A stretch of 64,000 nt of DNA, taken from the NCBI GenBank assembly GCA_025175895.1, contig CM046000.1, forward strand, positions 68,910,720-68,974,719, read 5' to 3'. A program made the translations under genes and the position numbers. Origin of the DNA: Wurfbainia villosa (Eukaryota; Streptophyta; Magnoliopsida; Zingiberales; Zingiberaceae). The notes below the pieces were generated by a model. That model searched no databases. It was not told the DNA's origin and saw only the letters and a program-made list of their open reading frames with translations. Positions 1-10,926 of the stretch are shown piece by piece (within the stretch, counting starts at the first letter, position 1; every line of letters starts with the position of its first letter).

Positions 1-378
1 ATTCGTATGATTCATCATTGACCTGACCATGTCCAATAAGGTCCGGTTATGCCTCTCAGATACACCATTATGCTGTGGTGTATTTGGCGGAGTCCATTGA
101 GACAATATACCATTGTCTCTTAGATAATCAAGAAACTCTTGACTTAAGTATTCACCACCTCGATCCGATCGAAGTGTTTTAATACTCTTGTCATGTTGTT
201 TCTCTACTTCATTTCTGAATTCTTTGAACCTTTCAAAGGCTTCAAACTTGTGTTTCATCAAGAACACATACCCAAACCGTGAGTGATCATCGGTGAAGGT
301 AATGAAGTAGCTATAGCCTCCTAAAGCTTGAGTTGACATATGTCCACATACATCAGTATGTATTAGACCTAGTAACTC
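1..378 (-). pseudogene. Element E integrase core, partial
   Basis: The minus strand is open from about 378 to the window edge and reads as a copia integrase core. The catalytic Asp of HTDVCG, the Asp of RSDRGGEY and the Glu following NGVS are all present, so the D,D,E triad is intact in this fragment. It is out of frame with the upstream protease region; a frameshift lies near 370-378. The downstream integrase, RT and RNase H would lie left of base 1. Integrase inserts the cDNA into the host chromosome. Confidence 0.85.
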
Positions 379-1016
379 TCCCACTCTTCACCTTTTTCGG
401 TAAAAGGTAACTTAGTCATCTTGCCTTTTAAGCATGATTCACATGTATCGTATGAATCCAATTCAAACGATTCCAGAATTCCACATCGGTGTAATTCGGA
501 CATGCATTTATTGCTTACATGGCCAAGACGACAATGCCACATGTAGGAGTCTATTTGATTATCCTTTCGAGCATGCTTGTTGCTCGCTTCGATACTGAAA
601 ACATCACTGGATACGTCCAACATATAAACACCATTGCTTAAAGTTCTAGTCCCATAAAGAACTCCATTCAAAGTTATGTAACAACAATTGTTACTAAAAG
701 TCAAATGGTACCCATTTCTATTTAAACAAGAAATAGAAACGAAGTTCTTTATCAATGAAGGAACATAAAAGCAATTGTCCAGTTCTAAGACAAGTCCTGC
801 AGGGAGTTTCAACAAATACATTCCGATGGCGAGTGCAGCAACCTTTGCTCTATTCCCAACACGTAAATTTGACTCTCCCTTGACAAGTCTTCTTCTATTC
901 TTTAGCCCATGTATGTCATTACATATATGTGAGCCACACCCAGTATCCAATACCCAAGTGTCTGAGGAAATAGAATGACAATCAATAACGAAGATATATG
1001 AAAAAGATGGAGCATC
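369..1016 (-). pseudogene. Element E protease and GAG-pre-integrase region
   Basis: The minus-strand frame shows the aspartic protease active site DTGC at about 939-950, followed by a typical copia protease body and the pre-integrase zinc-binding region (WHCRLGH, then CESCLKGKMTK). It shares its frame with gag upstream, as in copia polyproteins. An in-frame TAA at 1017-1019 separates it from the gag zinc knuckle, and the frame is lost at 369-378 just before integrase. The protease cleaves the Gag-Pol polyprotein; this copy cannot be made as one protein. Confidence 0.85.
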
Positions 1017-1019
1017 TTA

Positions 1020-1643
1020 TGCCTTATTCTTCTTTACGGACTCAAGATAAATCTTGCAATTTCTTCGCCAATGGCCCTACTTGCCATAATGATGGCAAGT
1101 GCCCTTTTGAGCTGGTTCTGCCTTTTTAGCCTTTTTCTTCGTCCCCTTATGTTGTTCCTTTGAGTCCCTCTTAGAACATTTCTTCGAGGAATCAACTAAC
1201 AACACCGTCCCCTGCTCATGCTTCTCAAAAGGCTCCACAGTCTTCAGCGTGTTGAGCAGTACCAAAGATGAACCTTCTTGTATCTCAGAGGTGAAGAGGA
1301 GCTTGGAGACTTTGAACCTTTCGAATCTCACTTGCTTATCAAACAACTCACAAAGAGGAAGGACTACGATATGAGCATCCATATGCTCATGCTGCTTTCG
1401 TAGCTTGAGTTCCATCGCGGCTAGCATGATGCAACTCTTTTGTTCAGAATCACTCATATGTTTCTGATAGGCCAATAATTGGTACAGAGTTGCATTGTCA
1501 CTAGGATGAGCGGGAAGAGGCACTTCGAGGACATTTGCAAGCTTTTCAACCTTGAGAACAATTCTCAAGTTTCTAAGCTAGTCCAAGAAGTTCGGCCCAG
1601 TCAATTTATTCGAATCCAAAATGGAACGCAAATTCAAAGACAT
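1020..1643 (-). pseudogene. Element E gag (broken)
   Basis: The start at 1643 is chosen because the frame opens with a copia gag N-terminus (LTGPNFLD, then LRNLRIVL). The Trp expected after LD is a TAG stop (1578-1580). A UBN2-like capsid region follows (RKQHEHMDAH), then a Lys-rich tail. The zinc knuckle is damaged: CHHYGK followed by a stop (1077-1079) then GHWRRNC, so the second Cys is Tyr. Compared with the gag of element G (46151 downward) it is much shorter in the middle, implying internal deletion. Gag forms the virus-like particle; this copy is non-functional. Confidence 0.8.
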
Positions 1644-1817
1644 CATGATAAATCTTAGAAATACAAAACGAGCATATATGAGAAAGATGATTTAAAATGC
1701 ATCAACATACATTTATAAATCCCATTCATTTTTTGAATTTCAAAAACCCCAAAATCACTTCGGGAGATCGTAGGTCCATCTCCGAATGGGTTGATATCCA
1801 TCATAGATATGAACAAC

Positions 1818-2233
1818 CTTGGAGAGAGTCCAACAAGTCATTCATAACTACGATGGTAGGTATCAAATATACCGATTGCATATCATGTATATGCAACTAT
1901 CACAATGTGCTATCAACTAATTTAATGTTCACACATACATCGGGTTGTTAACACATTAACAAGTATGCATCATATGCATAGCACCCAACTTCACCTCCCT
2001 TTACATAGACCTTGGAGAGAGTCCAACAAGCTGATGCTCCAGGTTAAAGCCAACCCATTAATCGAGAAATAGTTTTAATATGGTTAGAGTGCATTCAACC
2101 AATTAGCCCAGCTTGGAGAGAGTCCAACAACCAAAGCTAACGATTGACCACTGACTCTTACCATATTAGTATTAAACTATTCCATGGTATGAACATGTTC
2201 GGGTTCGAGCCGGGCTTGGAGAGAGTCCAACAA
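1818..2233 (-). repeat. Four identical dispersed 19-mers in E leader
   Basis: CTTGGAGAGAGTCCAACAA occurs exactly at 1818-1836, 2011-2029, 2112-2130 and 2215-2233, separated by unrelated sequence. Each copy can fold as stem TTGGA / TCCAA around a 5-nt loop. On the transcribed (minus) strand the loop is CTCTC. Confidence 0.9.
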
Positions 2234-2472
2234 CCCGAACAAGAAACGGAACTCTGGTTCTAACCATATTAATGGACGGTGTAGGCTTCAATATTGAGTT
2301 AGGGTTTTTATGTCTCATCCTCTTTTCATGCAAATAACTATTATCTACATGGCATGACATACATGACATACATCTACATGTCACGACATGCATGGCATAA
2401 TGATATGCATCTAATGCAATTACATGACATACAATTATGTCATGTACAATATTTCCTTATATGTCATAACTA

Positions 2473-2852
2473 TTTATGGAAATAAAATATTTTTAAGATT
2501 TGATTCTCCTAATCAAATCATGATTAAATTAGGAAATAAATTTCCAAATCTAATCACATATTTTTATTTGTGGAAATAGTTGATTAAGAAAAGTCAATTT
2601 AGGAAACCAATTTCCTAAATCATCAAAACTACTTATGGAAATAAAATATTTTAAGATTTGATTTCCCAAATCAAATCATGATTAAATTAGGAAACAAATT
2701 TCCAAAATCTAATCAAATATTTTATTTATGGAAAATATCAATTTCCATAAATACTTCTAACTTTCCAAAAGTGGAAGATTTCCATAAATACTTCTAGACT
2801 TTCCAAAATTGAAAAATTTCCATAAATACTTCTAACTTTCCAAAAGTAGAAA
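2473..2852. repeat. AT-rich duplicated block in E leader
   Basis: A segment of about 100 bp beginning TTTATGGAAATAAAATA (near 2473) recurs near 2633 with small differences. It is followed by three units of about 37 bp (2741-2777, 2778-2815, 2816-2852), each starting ATTTCCATAAATACTTCTA. No coding potential. Confidence 0.8.
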
Positions 2853-2916
2853 ATTTCAAGAAATATCATTATGACTATCGCAAAATAATTTTACGGTTAT
2901 GTCGAAACACAACCTG

Positions 2917-2929
2917 GGCTCTGATACCA
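2917..2929 (-). promoter_or_regulatory. Element E primer binding site (initiator tRNA-Met)
   Basis: The minus strand reads TGGTATCAGAGCC, the complement of the 3' end of plant initiator tRNA-Met, one base from the LTR edge at 2931. It fixes the minus orientation of E and marks this LTR as the 5' one. Confidence 0.93.
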
Positions 2930-3483
2930 CTGTTGGGTTTCCGGCACTGCGGCGAGTGTGTGTTCGAACATGTTTCGTAAACATGTACACAACGGAAGAA
3001 ATAAAAATAATAAATCTAATTTATTACAACACACTCATCACACGCATGCATAGTACAACATGTGTATACATAACCGTAAATTTAAATTTTGCAATAAAAG
3101 GAAATTTAACTACGTATACCTTACGTATCATGTGTAGCGGGAACAGCATCAACTGGAACGATCCTCGCTATAATCGTCTTTATCCGTGTCCACGCCGAGT
3201 ATCTTTGGGATGACTTCACTAAGTCACAAGCCTCATCTTCGTACGGGTTACTAGCCTCGTGTTGAAGATGATGTGATTGATCGAGAGAATATCACGATCT
3301 GAATCCAAATTCGGATCCAAAGATGAGTCCTCAAAACTCGCTTCTCCGGGGAGGTATTCGTCAACCGTTTGACGAATCCTTCGTCCTCCACCTATGAGGA
3401 TTATTGGAGATCGAATCCCCGGTAAGTAAGGCACTGTCGGAGCTCCAAACGTCGTCCAAACGATGCTCCGATGAGAAGGAAAC

Positions 3484-3509
3484 AAGCTGTCCAGAAAACT
3501 GGACAGCTT
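3484..3509 (-). other. Perfect 11-bp hairpin in E LTR leader region
   Basis: AAGCTGTCCAG (3484-3494), a 4-nt loop, then CTGGACAGCTT (3499-3509). It lies about 250 bp downstream of the TATA box in the element's sense, so it should be in the transcript. The same arms recur in the solo LTR at 36365-36391. Confidence 0.85.
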
Positions 3510-3760
3510 TTGGTGGAGGAGTAGGGGCCGGCCAAAGGAAAGGTGGAAGCTCACCTTATTACCGAACCCAAGAGAGATCACCGGAGCTCCTCCGGCAGCA
3601 GCTCGACGTCGGCAAGTGGAGAAGACGGCAGCAGTTGGTCACCGGTTGGAGGAGAAGGGGCGGCGAAACTAGGGTTGGCGCCGACTTCTTCAAAGGGGAG
3701 AGGTGGGCGACAACTCTAGGTTAGGGTTTTTGGATTAGGGCTTAACAAACCCTTAAGCCC

Positions 3761-3769
3761 TCTTTTATA
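3761..3769 (-). promoter_or_regulatory. Probable TATA box of E LTR
   Basis: Minus strand TATAAAAGA within TCTCTATAAAAGAGG. The solo LTR has TATAAAATAGG at the matching place (36130-36140). It divides U3 from R/U5; the exact start site is not visible. Confidence 0.65.
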
Positions 3770-5112
3770 GAGAACTAATTCTCTTAATGGTTATCAGATC
3801 ATAACCATAAGGCCCGTTAACCCGCTCCATTAATTTAAGTTAAAATAAACCAAACCATGATGGTTTATTTTAAGTTAAAACGAACCGAACCAACTTTGGT
3901 TCATTCGTTTAAAATAAACCAAACCCTTTGGTTTATTCTCCTCCATTAGATTAGAACCAAACCATTTTGGTTCATCAATTATGTCTTCATAAGACATGGC
4001 CCATCCACGCTTCCATTGCGACTGAAATGATTTCATGCTCCCTTCTTGTTTGGTCCAACCAAACCTAGTTTCTCTCGGTCTGAGAATCTCATTCTCAAGC
4101 TCGTTTTAAATCCTTTGGATTACGCTCGTTGTGCGTGTGACCAAATAGGTTCTCGGTTTATGTTGGCCGTCTATAATTAACCATTAATTATAGAACGATC
4201 ATGAGTGGCACCTAGTAGTACATCATGATCCCTAATTAACCGAAAAGATCAACGGTTGATCCAGAACTATTTCTGAAACCCTTCAGCAGCTCGAATGAAT
4301 CGTGCCCCATTCCCTTCACTCAACTTATACCCACTTGGTTCAGGACATGGTCTATAGTGTCAGTCCCCACTAGGCTGACTACGTGACACCTAGCCCAAGT
4401 ATCATTTCCTCGTCCTACGGATTCTAGTTACTGCACATGTATCGAAGAGTACCTTACTCAAAACATGTAATGCTTTGGCCAAAAACTTTAGTAACAATCC
4501 GACGAGAGGGCATGAGTATACATCTCCTCGCAAGGAGTGGTGAATCCTTTATAGGCTATTCAAACACCTTCCATCACCTCGACTTATACCTAATCATCCC
4601 GGGTCCACATCTCCACAGAGATGCTTGCAAAGATGTCAAAGCATAAGTCTTTATAATCAAGATGACTTGAATACCACAAGATAAAGGAACATCGCACTTA
4701 AGCTATAGTAAGAACTGTTGGGAGATTGATTGGCCGGCTAGAGGGGGGTGAATAGCCCTCGTTCGTTTGATGTCGTATTTTATTCGTCTACAAAACGTTA
4801 GCGCAAGCGGAATATACAAATACAAATAAAGACAACACAAAAGATAGACAAGCAATACAAACACGAGATGTAACGTGGTTCACGGCTACGCCGCTAATCC
4901 ACGGTCCGATTCGTCCACGGTGAATCACTCCGCAATCTATCCACTAGATCTCTCCTTTGGACAAAGCTAGGTGGAGGTAACCTCTTTTACACAAAGATCA
5001 CTCTTCTACAATGGAATGAAGATTAGAGCAAGTAGAAGAGTGGGAAATCGTTTAGGGCACTTTGGGAGTAGTTGGGCGTTCAAGCATTAACCTCCGAAAA
5101 CCCCATCCCCTT

Positions 5113-5122
5113 CCTTTTTATA
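5113..5122 (-). promoter_or_regulatory. TATA box of A 3' LTR
   Basis: Minus strand TATAAAAAGG in CTCTATAAAAAGGAAGG. The same motif is at 34236-34245 in the 5' LTR and at 18611 and 22850 in element B. Confidence 0.75.
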
Positions 5123-5155
5123 GAGGAAGAGGGTTTCTTCCCATTGACACAGGAT

Positions 5156-5317
5156 CAGTCGACTGATTCCCTTGATCAGTCGACTGGTCCGGTAGTCGTT
5201 GCCCAATAACGGCTGCTTTCCACGTTGGATACCATCCAACGGTAGTGGCATCAGTCGACTGATCCTACCATCAGTCGACTGATGCTCGATCAGTCGAGTG
5301 CTCAACTGAGTCGACTT
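5156..5317 (-). promoter_or_regulatory. Palindrome cluster CAGTCGACTG upstream of TATA in A 3' LTR
   Basis: Perfect copies at 5156-5165, 5177-5186, 5252-5261 and 5272-5281, usually extended to TCAGTCGACTGA; degenerate copies at 5291-5300 and 5306-5317. In element sense they lie about 35-200 bp upstream of the TATA box, in U3. Repeated palindromes in this position are a described trait of Sirevirus LTRs; use as a factor binding site is inference. Confidence 0.85.
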
Positions 5318-5925
5318 CATTCTGCGTGCAGCCATCGATCGTACCATTCCACAGCGATCGTTGTTATCATATCGATCGCCGATCCATGGTAGTCGATCGC
5401 CAAACATTAAAGCGGTATTATACGGTCGATCGACCATCGACTCGGATCGATCATTGTCATTCCCTGGCCGTCGACTAGTGTCGGGAAAACCCATCCGACA
5501 CTTGGCCAAATGGCCAAGTTTCACCTAAGAGCTACCCCTTCTTGGGTTACATTCGCTCACTCTCATCTCTCAGAGTCCCTCGTCTTCGAAGTTCTCTTCG
5601 TTCTCGGCCACGTCCCTCGGCAGCATCAGGCGCACGGCTCTGCAATGCTCTTTCGCGTCTCTTGCCTCGAAGTCTACTTCCTCCGACTTCACTCCAAGCT
5701 TCTCGTCCGGCGGTCCCTCGGATGCTCCAAGCGCACGGCTTCCGCAAAGCTATCCTTCACCGACTCAAGGCACGAGTCATGAGATGTGAAACTCGCCACA
5801 GCTCCATGTGCGAATTACTAATTCCTGCACGACTTCAACGCACATATCAAATCAACATAACACACTAACTTAAACCCTTTGCCACACACATCAAAACCTT
5901 ATTATGGCAAGAGATTGCCCTAACA

Positions 5926-6120
5926 ATCTCCCCCTTTTTTATGTCTGGCAATCCGTTTAAGTTAGGTAAAAATATTTGATATAAATTTTAAAGGAAAGAA
6001 AGCATGTAAACATATACATGATATAGAAACATGCAACTCCCCCTTAACCCATGAAACTCCTCATACAAATTTTCTCCCCCTATCACAATTTACTTAAACA
6101 TAATTATTTCTCCCCCTTTG
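5926..6120 (-). promoter_or_regulatory. Polypurine tract array of element A
   Basis: On the minus strand AAAAAAGGGGGAGAT abuts the 3' LTR (5926-5940). Further GGGGGAG-type tracts occur at 6035-6045, 6072-6081 and 6106-6120. The tract next to the LTR should prime plus-strand DNA synthesis; the extra ones match the multiple polypurine tracts known in Sireviruses. Confidence 0.85.
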
Positions 6121-6590
6121 ACACCATCAAAAAGATTAACACTAAGTTAAAAACACATGGCATCAAGACTAATAGAAAGAAAATACCATAAGTTGATTTA
6201 AAATCGGAATTCAGCCTTTACTGGTCTGATATTCAGGCCATTAGTCGACTGGTTCAGATACCAGTCGACTGGCACATGATTTTCAAGATTTCCTGATTTT
6301 CGGACCGAATTTCAGAAATGCGTTAAAAATTCCAGAAAATTTGAAAAATCATGAAATTTGGGGAACAGATTTCTTTTAAGTATATATATCAGTGAAAAAT
6401 AGGTTTTCATGAAAAATCATTATATTTCCATGTATTTGCCAAAAATCCAAAAGCTTTAAAAACTACTAGGTTTTTGATCATAAGAGTATCCATTTTAACA
6501 CCTAGTCTTGCTTTGAATTGTTTCAAAACATGAATACATAGATTTTAGATTAAGAAATTGTTTTGAAAACATATGAAATATCCAACCATG
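6121..6590 (-). other. Element A noncoding tail, 3' segment
   Basis: AT-rich, no gene. Homologous to about 21430-21896 of element B, except that two palindromes (TAGTCGACTG 6242-6251, CAGTCGACTG 6262-6271) stand where B has two copies of CGATCATTGC (about 21757-21780). Ends at CCATG (6586-6590), the duplicated target of element C. Confidence 0.8.
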
Positions 6591-8943
6591 TGTTGGCAAT
6601 GTGCTATTCCTTGGAGGCTCATTGGCTCCCAAGTCCTCGGATTAAAATTTTCACTAATGAAAACTAATCCGGAGGGGATGAGTTTCCTAAGCACAATCAA
6701 TTCGTCGTCATGCTAATGACTCGAGCGATCGCTTGAACAAACTGGTTGTTGAAGCAACACAACTCTTCTAGTCGGTTACCCGCGGAAGAGACGACGGACG
6801 GATCGCCGATTTTTGTGTTTCTTATCGGGGTCCATGATTATACAAATACATGCAAATGTAACCTAGTATAATCAACATATACTAACATAAAGAACATAAG
6901 CTAGCATATCAAATAAGAACATGCAAAGAACAATAATAAAAGTTGTAAAACTTTTATACCTCTTGATCTTCTATCGTATGTCCTAACCTCCTTGTAGACT
7001 TCGTGTGGGCGAAGATCCTCCACAAGTTGAAGCATCCTAGATCTTCTTCAATCCAAAGAAAGAAGAACTCTCTTTTCCTTCTTGCTTGAACCAACCACCA
7101 ATCCACAAAGGATTGATGCCGCCGGCCCCAAGAATAGAGAGAACAAAATGGAAACAAAACTCATCTCTTATCTAGGACCAACCATCAAGCTCCAAGCATG
7201 ATGTTTGCCGCCGGTCCAAAGAGAAGATGGAATGGAGTATGGAAGCCAACCGAAAGAGAAACACCAAGGGTATGGGCGCCGGCCAACACTTGGAGAAAGG
7301 AAAGGAAAACAATCCTCCTCCTTGTTGCTGCCCAAACCCTAGACAAAGCTCTCCTAATTTCCGGCCAAGGATGAAGGGAAGGAGAATAGGTTGAGCTCCG
7401 GCCAAGGTATAGGGAACATGGATAGTGGCCGGCCAACACTTAGAAGGAAGAAGAAGAATATCTTCATCTCCATGTTGCCGCCCAACCTAATCCCAAAACC
7501 CTAACCCTAGCCGCCCAACCCCAATCCTATCCCATCTAGGTTTTGGTTGCCGCCCAAGGGAAGCCATCCTAATTCCATCCAACCTAAGCCATAGAAGGAA
7601 AGGTAAAACTTGGGCGCCGGCCAAATCAAGGAGGAATAGGGAGGATGGGTTGCCGGCCAACTATTGGAAGAAGGAGAAGCCTTGCCTCCCAACACCATCA
7701 AGCAAACCCTAACTCTAATCTCCTTTACTTGCCGCCCAAGCCACCTTGTCTCAATTAGGTTTTTCATATATTTTTGCCGCCCAAGCCTATGCCCATATAT
7801 ATAGAGTTAGGTTTAGGCCTTGGTTTAATCTCCTCCATTGGTTCTAGAGATTTAATCTCAACCATCGGTTCTAGGGTTTTAATCCCAACCGTCGGATTTA
7901 GAGATTTAATCTCAACCGTCGGTTCTAGGGTTTTAATCCCAACCGTCGGATCTAGAGATTTAATCTCAACCGTCAGATCTAGAGATTTAATCTCAACCGT
8001 CGGATCTAGAAATTTGTTTTCCATCATTTGATCTAGACTTCATGAGGTTTATATTAGGCTACGATAGGGACCATGAGGAGGAGTTGGGTCTTGGCCACCC
8101 GATGGATCGAAACCACACAAACTTGATCCATCAATGATGTTCAATTCCACTAGAGGATCATCATCGAACTACCTCACCAACCCCCATAAATTAATATGGG
8201 CTCCATATATTATTTGTACATCCATCTCCCCGTGTTTAAGATATCGAATGTCCGTCAATTAATTGATTTACTGACCATCAATTAATTAACATCTAACTCC
8301 TCGAGTAGTACCACTCAACCTTATCATCATGTTGACTAAGTCAACCTGCAGGGTTTACATGATGAACCTTATGAGCTCCTCAAGGGGACATCATCAACCT
8401 AATACGTAGGACACGGATTCCTCCTATAATCAACGACACACCATGTAAATAATATCATTTCCCAACTTACCGGGCATATTGATTTAATCCATAGAAATCT
8501 CACCCTCTGCTAAATCAAAGAAATAAATACTAAGTACATGTGTACGTTATTATATTGGGATTAAGAGCATGTACAACATAATATCCGAGGTCCGATTCAA
8601 TTATGTAGTCAGCAATAAATTGAATCACCTCTATGTCGATCCTGCTCAATACACCGAGGTGTACTAGTGTAACTCTATGTTCAAGACAAAACAATACCAA
8701 GCTACACTATAACCATGCCAATGGTTTGTCCAAAACCATCTTGGTTGTGAGCCTCTACTTATATTCTACAAGGGACTGATAACATGATCTTCTGTGCCAC
8801 ACCAAGCACCATGTTATCTACAATGTAAAATATTAGACAATTTTGCATAATTATAAAAATATGCAAACAATGATCATGTGATTCTTATTTCAAAATAAAG
8901 ATGTTCATACAAAAGAGCTAGGCTTTCAGTATACATCCCAACA
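6591..8943 (-). repeat. Element C 3' LTR
   Basis: TGTTGGCAATGTGC to ATACATCCCAACA on the plus strand, 2353 bp; paired with 29050-31429. It contains a 27-bp minisatellite. Frames at 6954-7767 on the minus strand are LTR sequence, also present in the other copy, and resemble no known protein. Confidence 0.92.
7824..8012. repeat. 27-bp minisatellite, 7 copies, in C 3' LTR
   Basis: Seven units of 27 bp with core AACCGTCGGATCTAGAGA and TTTAATCTC. The paired LTR has eight units (30283-30498) and element F's 5' LTR has four in reverse (38826-38933). Because 27 is a multiple of three, repetitive open frames appear on both strands; they are artefacts. Confidence 0.9.
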
Positions 8944-8957
8944 ATCTCCCACTTATA
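8944..8957 (-). promoter_or_regulatory. Element C polypurine tract
   Basis: Minus strand TATAAGTGGGAGAT directly before the 3' LTR. Element F has ATAAGTGGGAGAT at 62841-62853. Confidence 0.85.
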
Positions 8958-8974
8958 CTAAAAGACTATGCTGT

Positions 8975-10230
8975 CATCATACTGCCATACATCTAATTCC
9001 CCTTCCCTCCACATGCCTATCAAAGCTCTCGCTAGAAGGGCCTTAATGAAAGGGTCTACCAGGTCATCCTCTGATGCAATCTAGGCCACAACAACTTCTA
9101 CCTCCTTTACGATTTCTCGTATCAGGTGGTACTTGCACTCTATGTGTTTACTAGCCTTATGGGCTCATGGTTCCTTCGAGTTTGCAACTGCACCATTATT
9201 ATCACAATAAATTGTGATAGTTCTGGGCAAACCAGGAATCACATCCAAGTCCATCAGGAAGTTTCTGAGCCATACAGCTTCTTTGGCCGCCTCATAGGCT
9301 GCCACATACACAGCTTCCATGGTGGAGTCCGCCACGCATTTCTGCTTGACACTCCTCCATACTATGGCTCCACCTCCCAAAGTAAACACAAACTTTGAGG
9401 TAGACTTACTATTATCCCTATCAGATTAGAAATCAGAATCCGTGTAACCCACAGGGAGTAATTGGTCTGCCCGGTAAACTAGCATATAATCCCAAGTCCT
9501 TCTCAGGCACTACAATATATGCTTTACATGGCGATCGCAATGTCACATCTGGATTACTCGATATCTCATTAACCATGCCTCGGCCAAAAGAATATCTGGT
9601 CTCATACATTAGGCTTCCTACCGTCGAAGCATAAGGAACTGCCTATATCTCCTCTATCTCCTCAGATGATCTAGGACACATCTGCTTAGATAAAGGAACT
9701 CCATGCCTGAAGGGTAGAAAACCCTTCTTGGAGTTTTGTATGCTAAAACGATCCAAAACCATGTCTATGTATGAAGCTTGGGATAAGCACAACAACCTTG
9801 ATCCCCAAGGTTGTGACCCACTTCTCCCAAGTCCTTCATATCATACTGTTTGGACGACCATACCCTTACGTCTGATAACACTTCGATGTTGTCGCCAACC
9901 ACCAAAATGTCATCTACGTATAGTACAAAAATACCACTACATTTCCGTCACATCTCTGATATACACAAGACCCATCCGAACTTTGAATAAATCCATAAGA
10001 CTGGATTTACTTCCTCAAAGCGGATGTCCCAAGACTTCAAAGCTTGCTTCAGTCCATTAACGGACCGATTAAGCTTATATACAATACGCTCTTTGCCCTT
10101 AGCAATGAATCCCTCTGGTCGCTTCATGTAGATGGATTCCTCAAGACTTCCACTAAGGAATGCTGTCTTGACATCCATCTGTCACACCTCATAATCCATA
10201 TGAGTTGCTATGCATAAGAGCTCCTGCACT
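8975..10230 (-). pseudogene. Element C reverse transcriptase and RNase H remnants
   Basis: Minus strand pieces match element F pol in order. RT palm begins at about 10178 (MDVKTAFLSGSLEESIY), YVDD active site codons lie at 9909-9920, then come connection and RNase H (TLGGGAIVWRSVKQKC at about 9389, EAVWLRNFL after it). Frames shift repeatedly. Before the RT palm a deletion joins the sequence after IESMDS straight to the segment preceding MDVKTAF, removing the fingers region that F keeps at about 61340-61545. At several codons C retains CAG or CGA where F has a stop. Confidence 0.85.
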
Positions 10231-10926
10231 GCCTTGAATCCATAGATTCAATCTCAGTATTCATTGCACTTTGCAAAGATGCTGTATTTATATCTTGGAT
10301 TGCCTCGTCGTATGTCTAGGGATCAGGTTCATGTTTGCTAGGGACCAAATTAGAAGACTTGTCCAAAAACATGAATCTGAGAGGCTGTCTCACAACCCTC
10401 CCACTATGACGAGGTATCATCTGTGTATCCTCTGTGACACGCGGTGCAGTGACATGTGGTATATCCTCTTGTACCGGTGGTACTAAAGAAGTGACTTCCC
10501 TTTTAACTCCTCCAGAATAATTTTACTCTTGGGCTTGTGGCTTATCACATAGTCTTCCTCTAGAAATCTGGCATTCATGTTAACGATCACCCTCTGATCT
10601 CTAGGACTACAAAACAAGTCAGAATAACTCATCATCGATCTAACCATCTCCATAAGAGTCCTATTCCTTCGTACTGCTACACTGTTCTGCTAGGGTGTGC
10701 CAGGTGCAGTCAATTGGGATTGAATCTCAACCTCTGATAAGTAGTTCCTAAACTCTCCCAAGAGGTTGTCACCACCACGATCATATCGTAGTGTCATCCA
10801 TATCTTGAATAATCATCTATGAAAGAGACAAAATATTCAAGATTACCTCTTGCCTAGACAGTCATAGGACCTCACAAATCAGAATGAACCATTTCTAACA
10901 AATCTTTGGCTCTATACCCCTTGGCC
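10231..10926 (-). pseudogene. Element C integrase remnant with internal deletion
   Basis: Minus strand keeps the SQL-APGTP-QN region and MVRSMMSYSDL, then jumps to the segment before RVIVNMNARFLEEDYV; the roughly 240 bp that F has at about 60722-60958 is missing (junction near 10620). The region around the first catalytic Asp is frameshifted and stop-ridden. Integration activity is lost. Confidence 0.75.

Larger units (their letters stand above)
1644..2916 (-). other. Element E 5' leader (noncoding)
   Basis: About 1.27 kb between primer binding site and gag, without a credible gene. It holds two repeat systems: four identical 19-mers (1818-2233) and an AT-rich block of duplicated units (2473-2852). 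Short open frames here look accidental. Leaders of LTR elements usually carry packaging and dimerisation signals; whether these repeats do so is inference. Confidence 0.75.
1..4715 (-). mobile_element. Element E, Ty1/copia retrotransposon, left part (truncated by window edge and by element A)
   Basis: Read on the minus strand this is 5' LTR, primer binding site, long leader, gag, protease and the start of integrase, leaving the window at base 1. The LTR (2931-4715 here) is interrupted at 4715 by element A and resumes at 37260-37701, bounded by the duplicated AGAAC (4711-4715 and 37255-37259). Gag-protease-integrase order is that of Ty1/copia. The long LTR (about 2.2 kb once rejoined) recalls the Angela/BARE group, but that lineage is only a guess. 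Coding parts carry stops and a frameshift, so this copy is dead. Confidence 0.9.
2931..4715 (-). repeat. Element E 5' LTR, U5-proximal part
   Basis: The plus strand begins TGTTGGGTTTCCGG at 2931, so the LTR ends CCCAACA on the minus strand. It is homologous, in reverse, to the solo LTR at 34750-36940. It breaks at 4715 where element A is inserted and continues at 37260. A TATA box and a perfect hairpin lie inside. Confidence 0.92.
4716..5925 (-). repeat. Element A 3' LTR
   Basis: Runs from TGTTGGGAGATTG to TTGCCCTAACA on the plus strand (1210 bp). Its partner is 33840-37254, which carries the solo LTR insertion. Adjacent on the right is the polypurine tract. Open frames inside (for example 5087-5524) are not genes: they lie in U3 and are not kept in the paired LTR. 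Confidence 0.93.

Noticed and set aside
5156..5317. Spaced palindromic repeats suggesting a CRISPR array
   Set aside because: Motif is 10-12 bp, spacing irregular, no equal spacers, no cas genes; plant LTR U3 context.
5510..5868. Overlapping plus-strand frames in A's LTR, repeated at 22220-22597 and 36819-37197
   Set aside because: All fall in the U3 start shared by A and B LTRs; Arg/Ser-rich translations of GC-rich DNA, not conserved as protein.
7764..8031. Repetitive protein-like open frames on both strands (TVEIKSLDP-type and RDLISTVGS-type repeats)
   Set aside because: They translate a 27-bp minisatellite; the period is a multiple of three, so both strands stay open. Same at 30223-30517 and 38575-39081.
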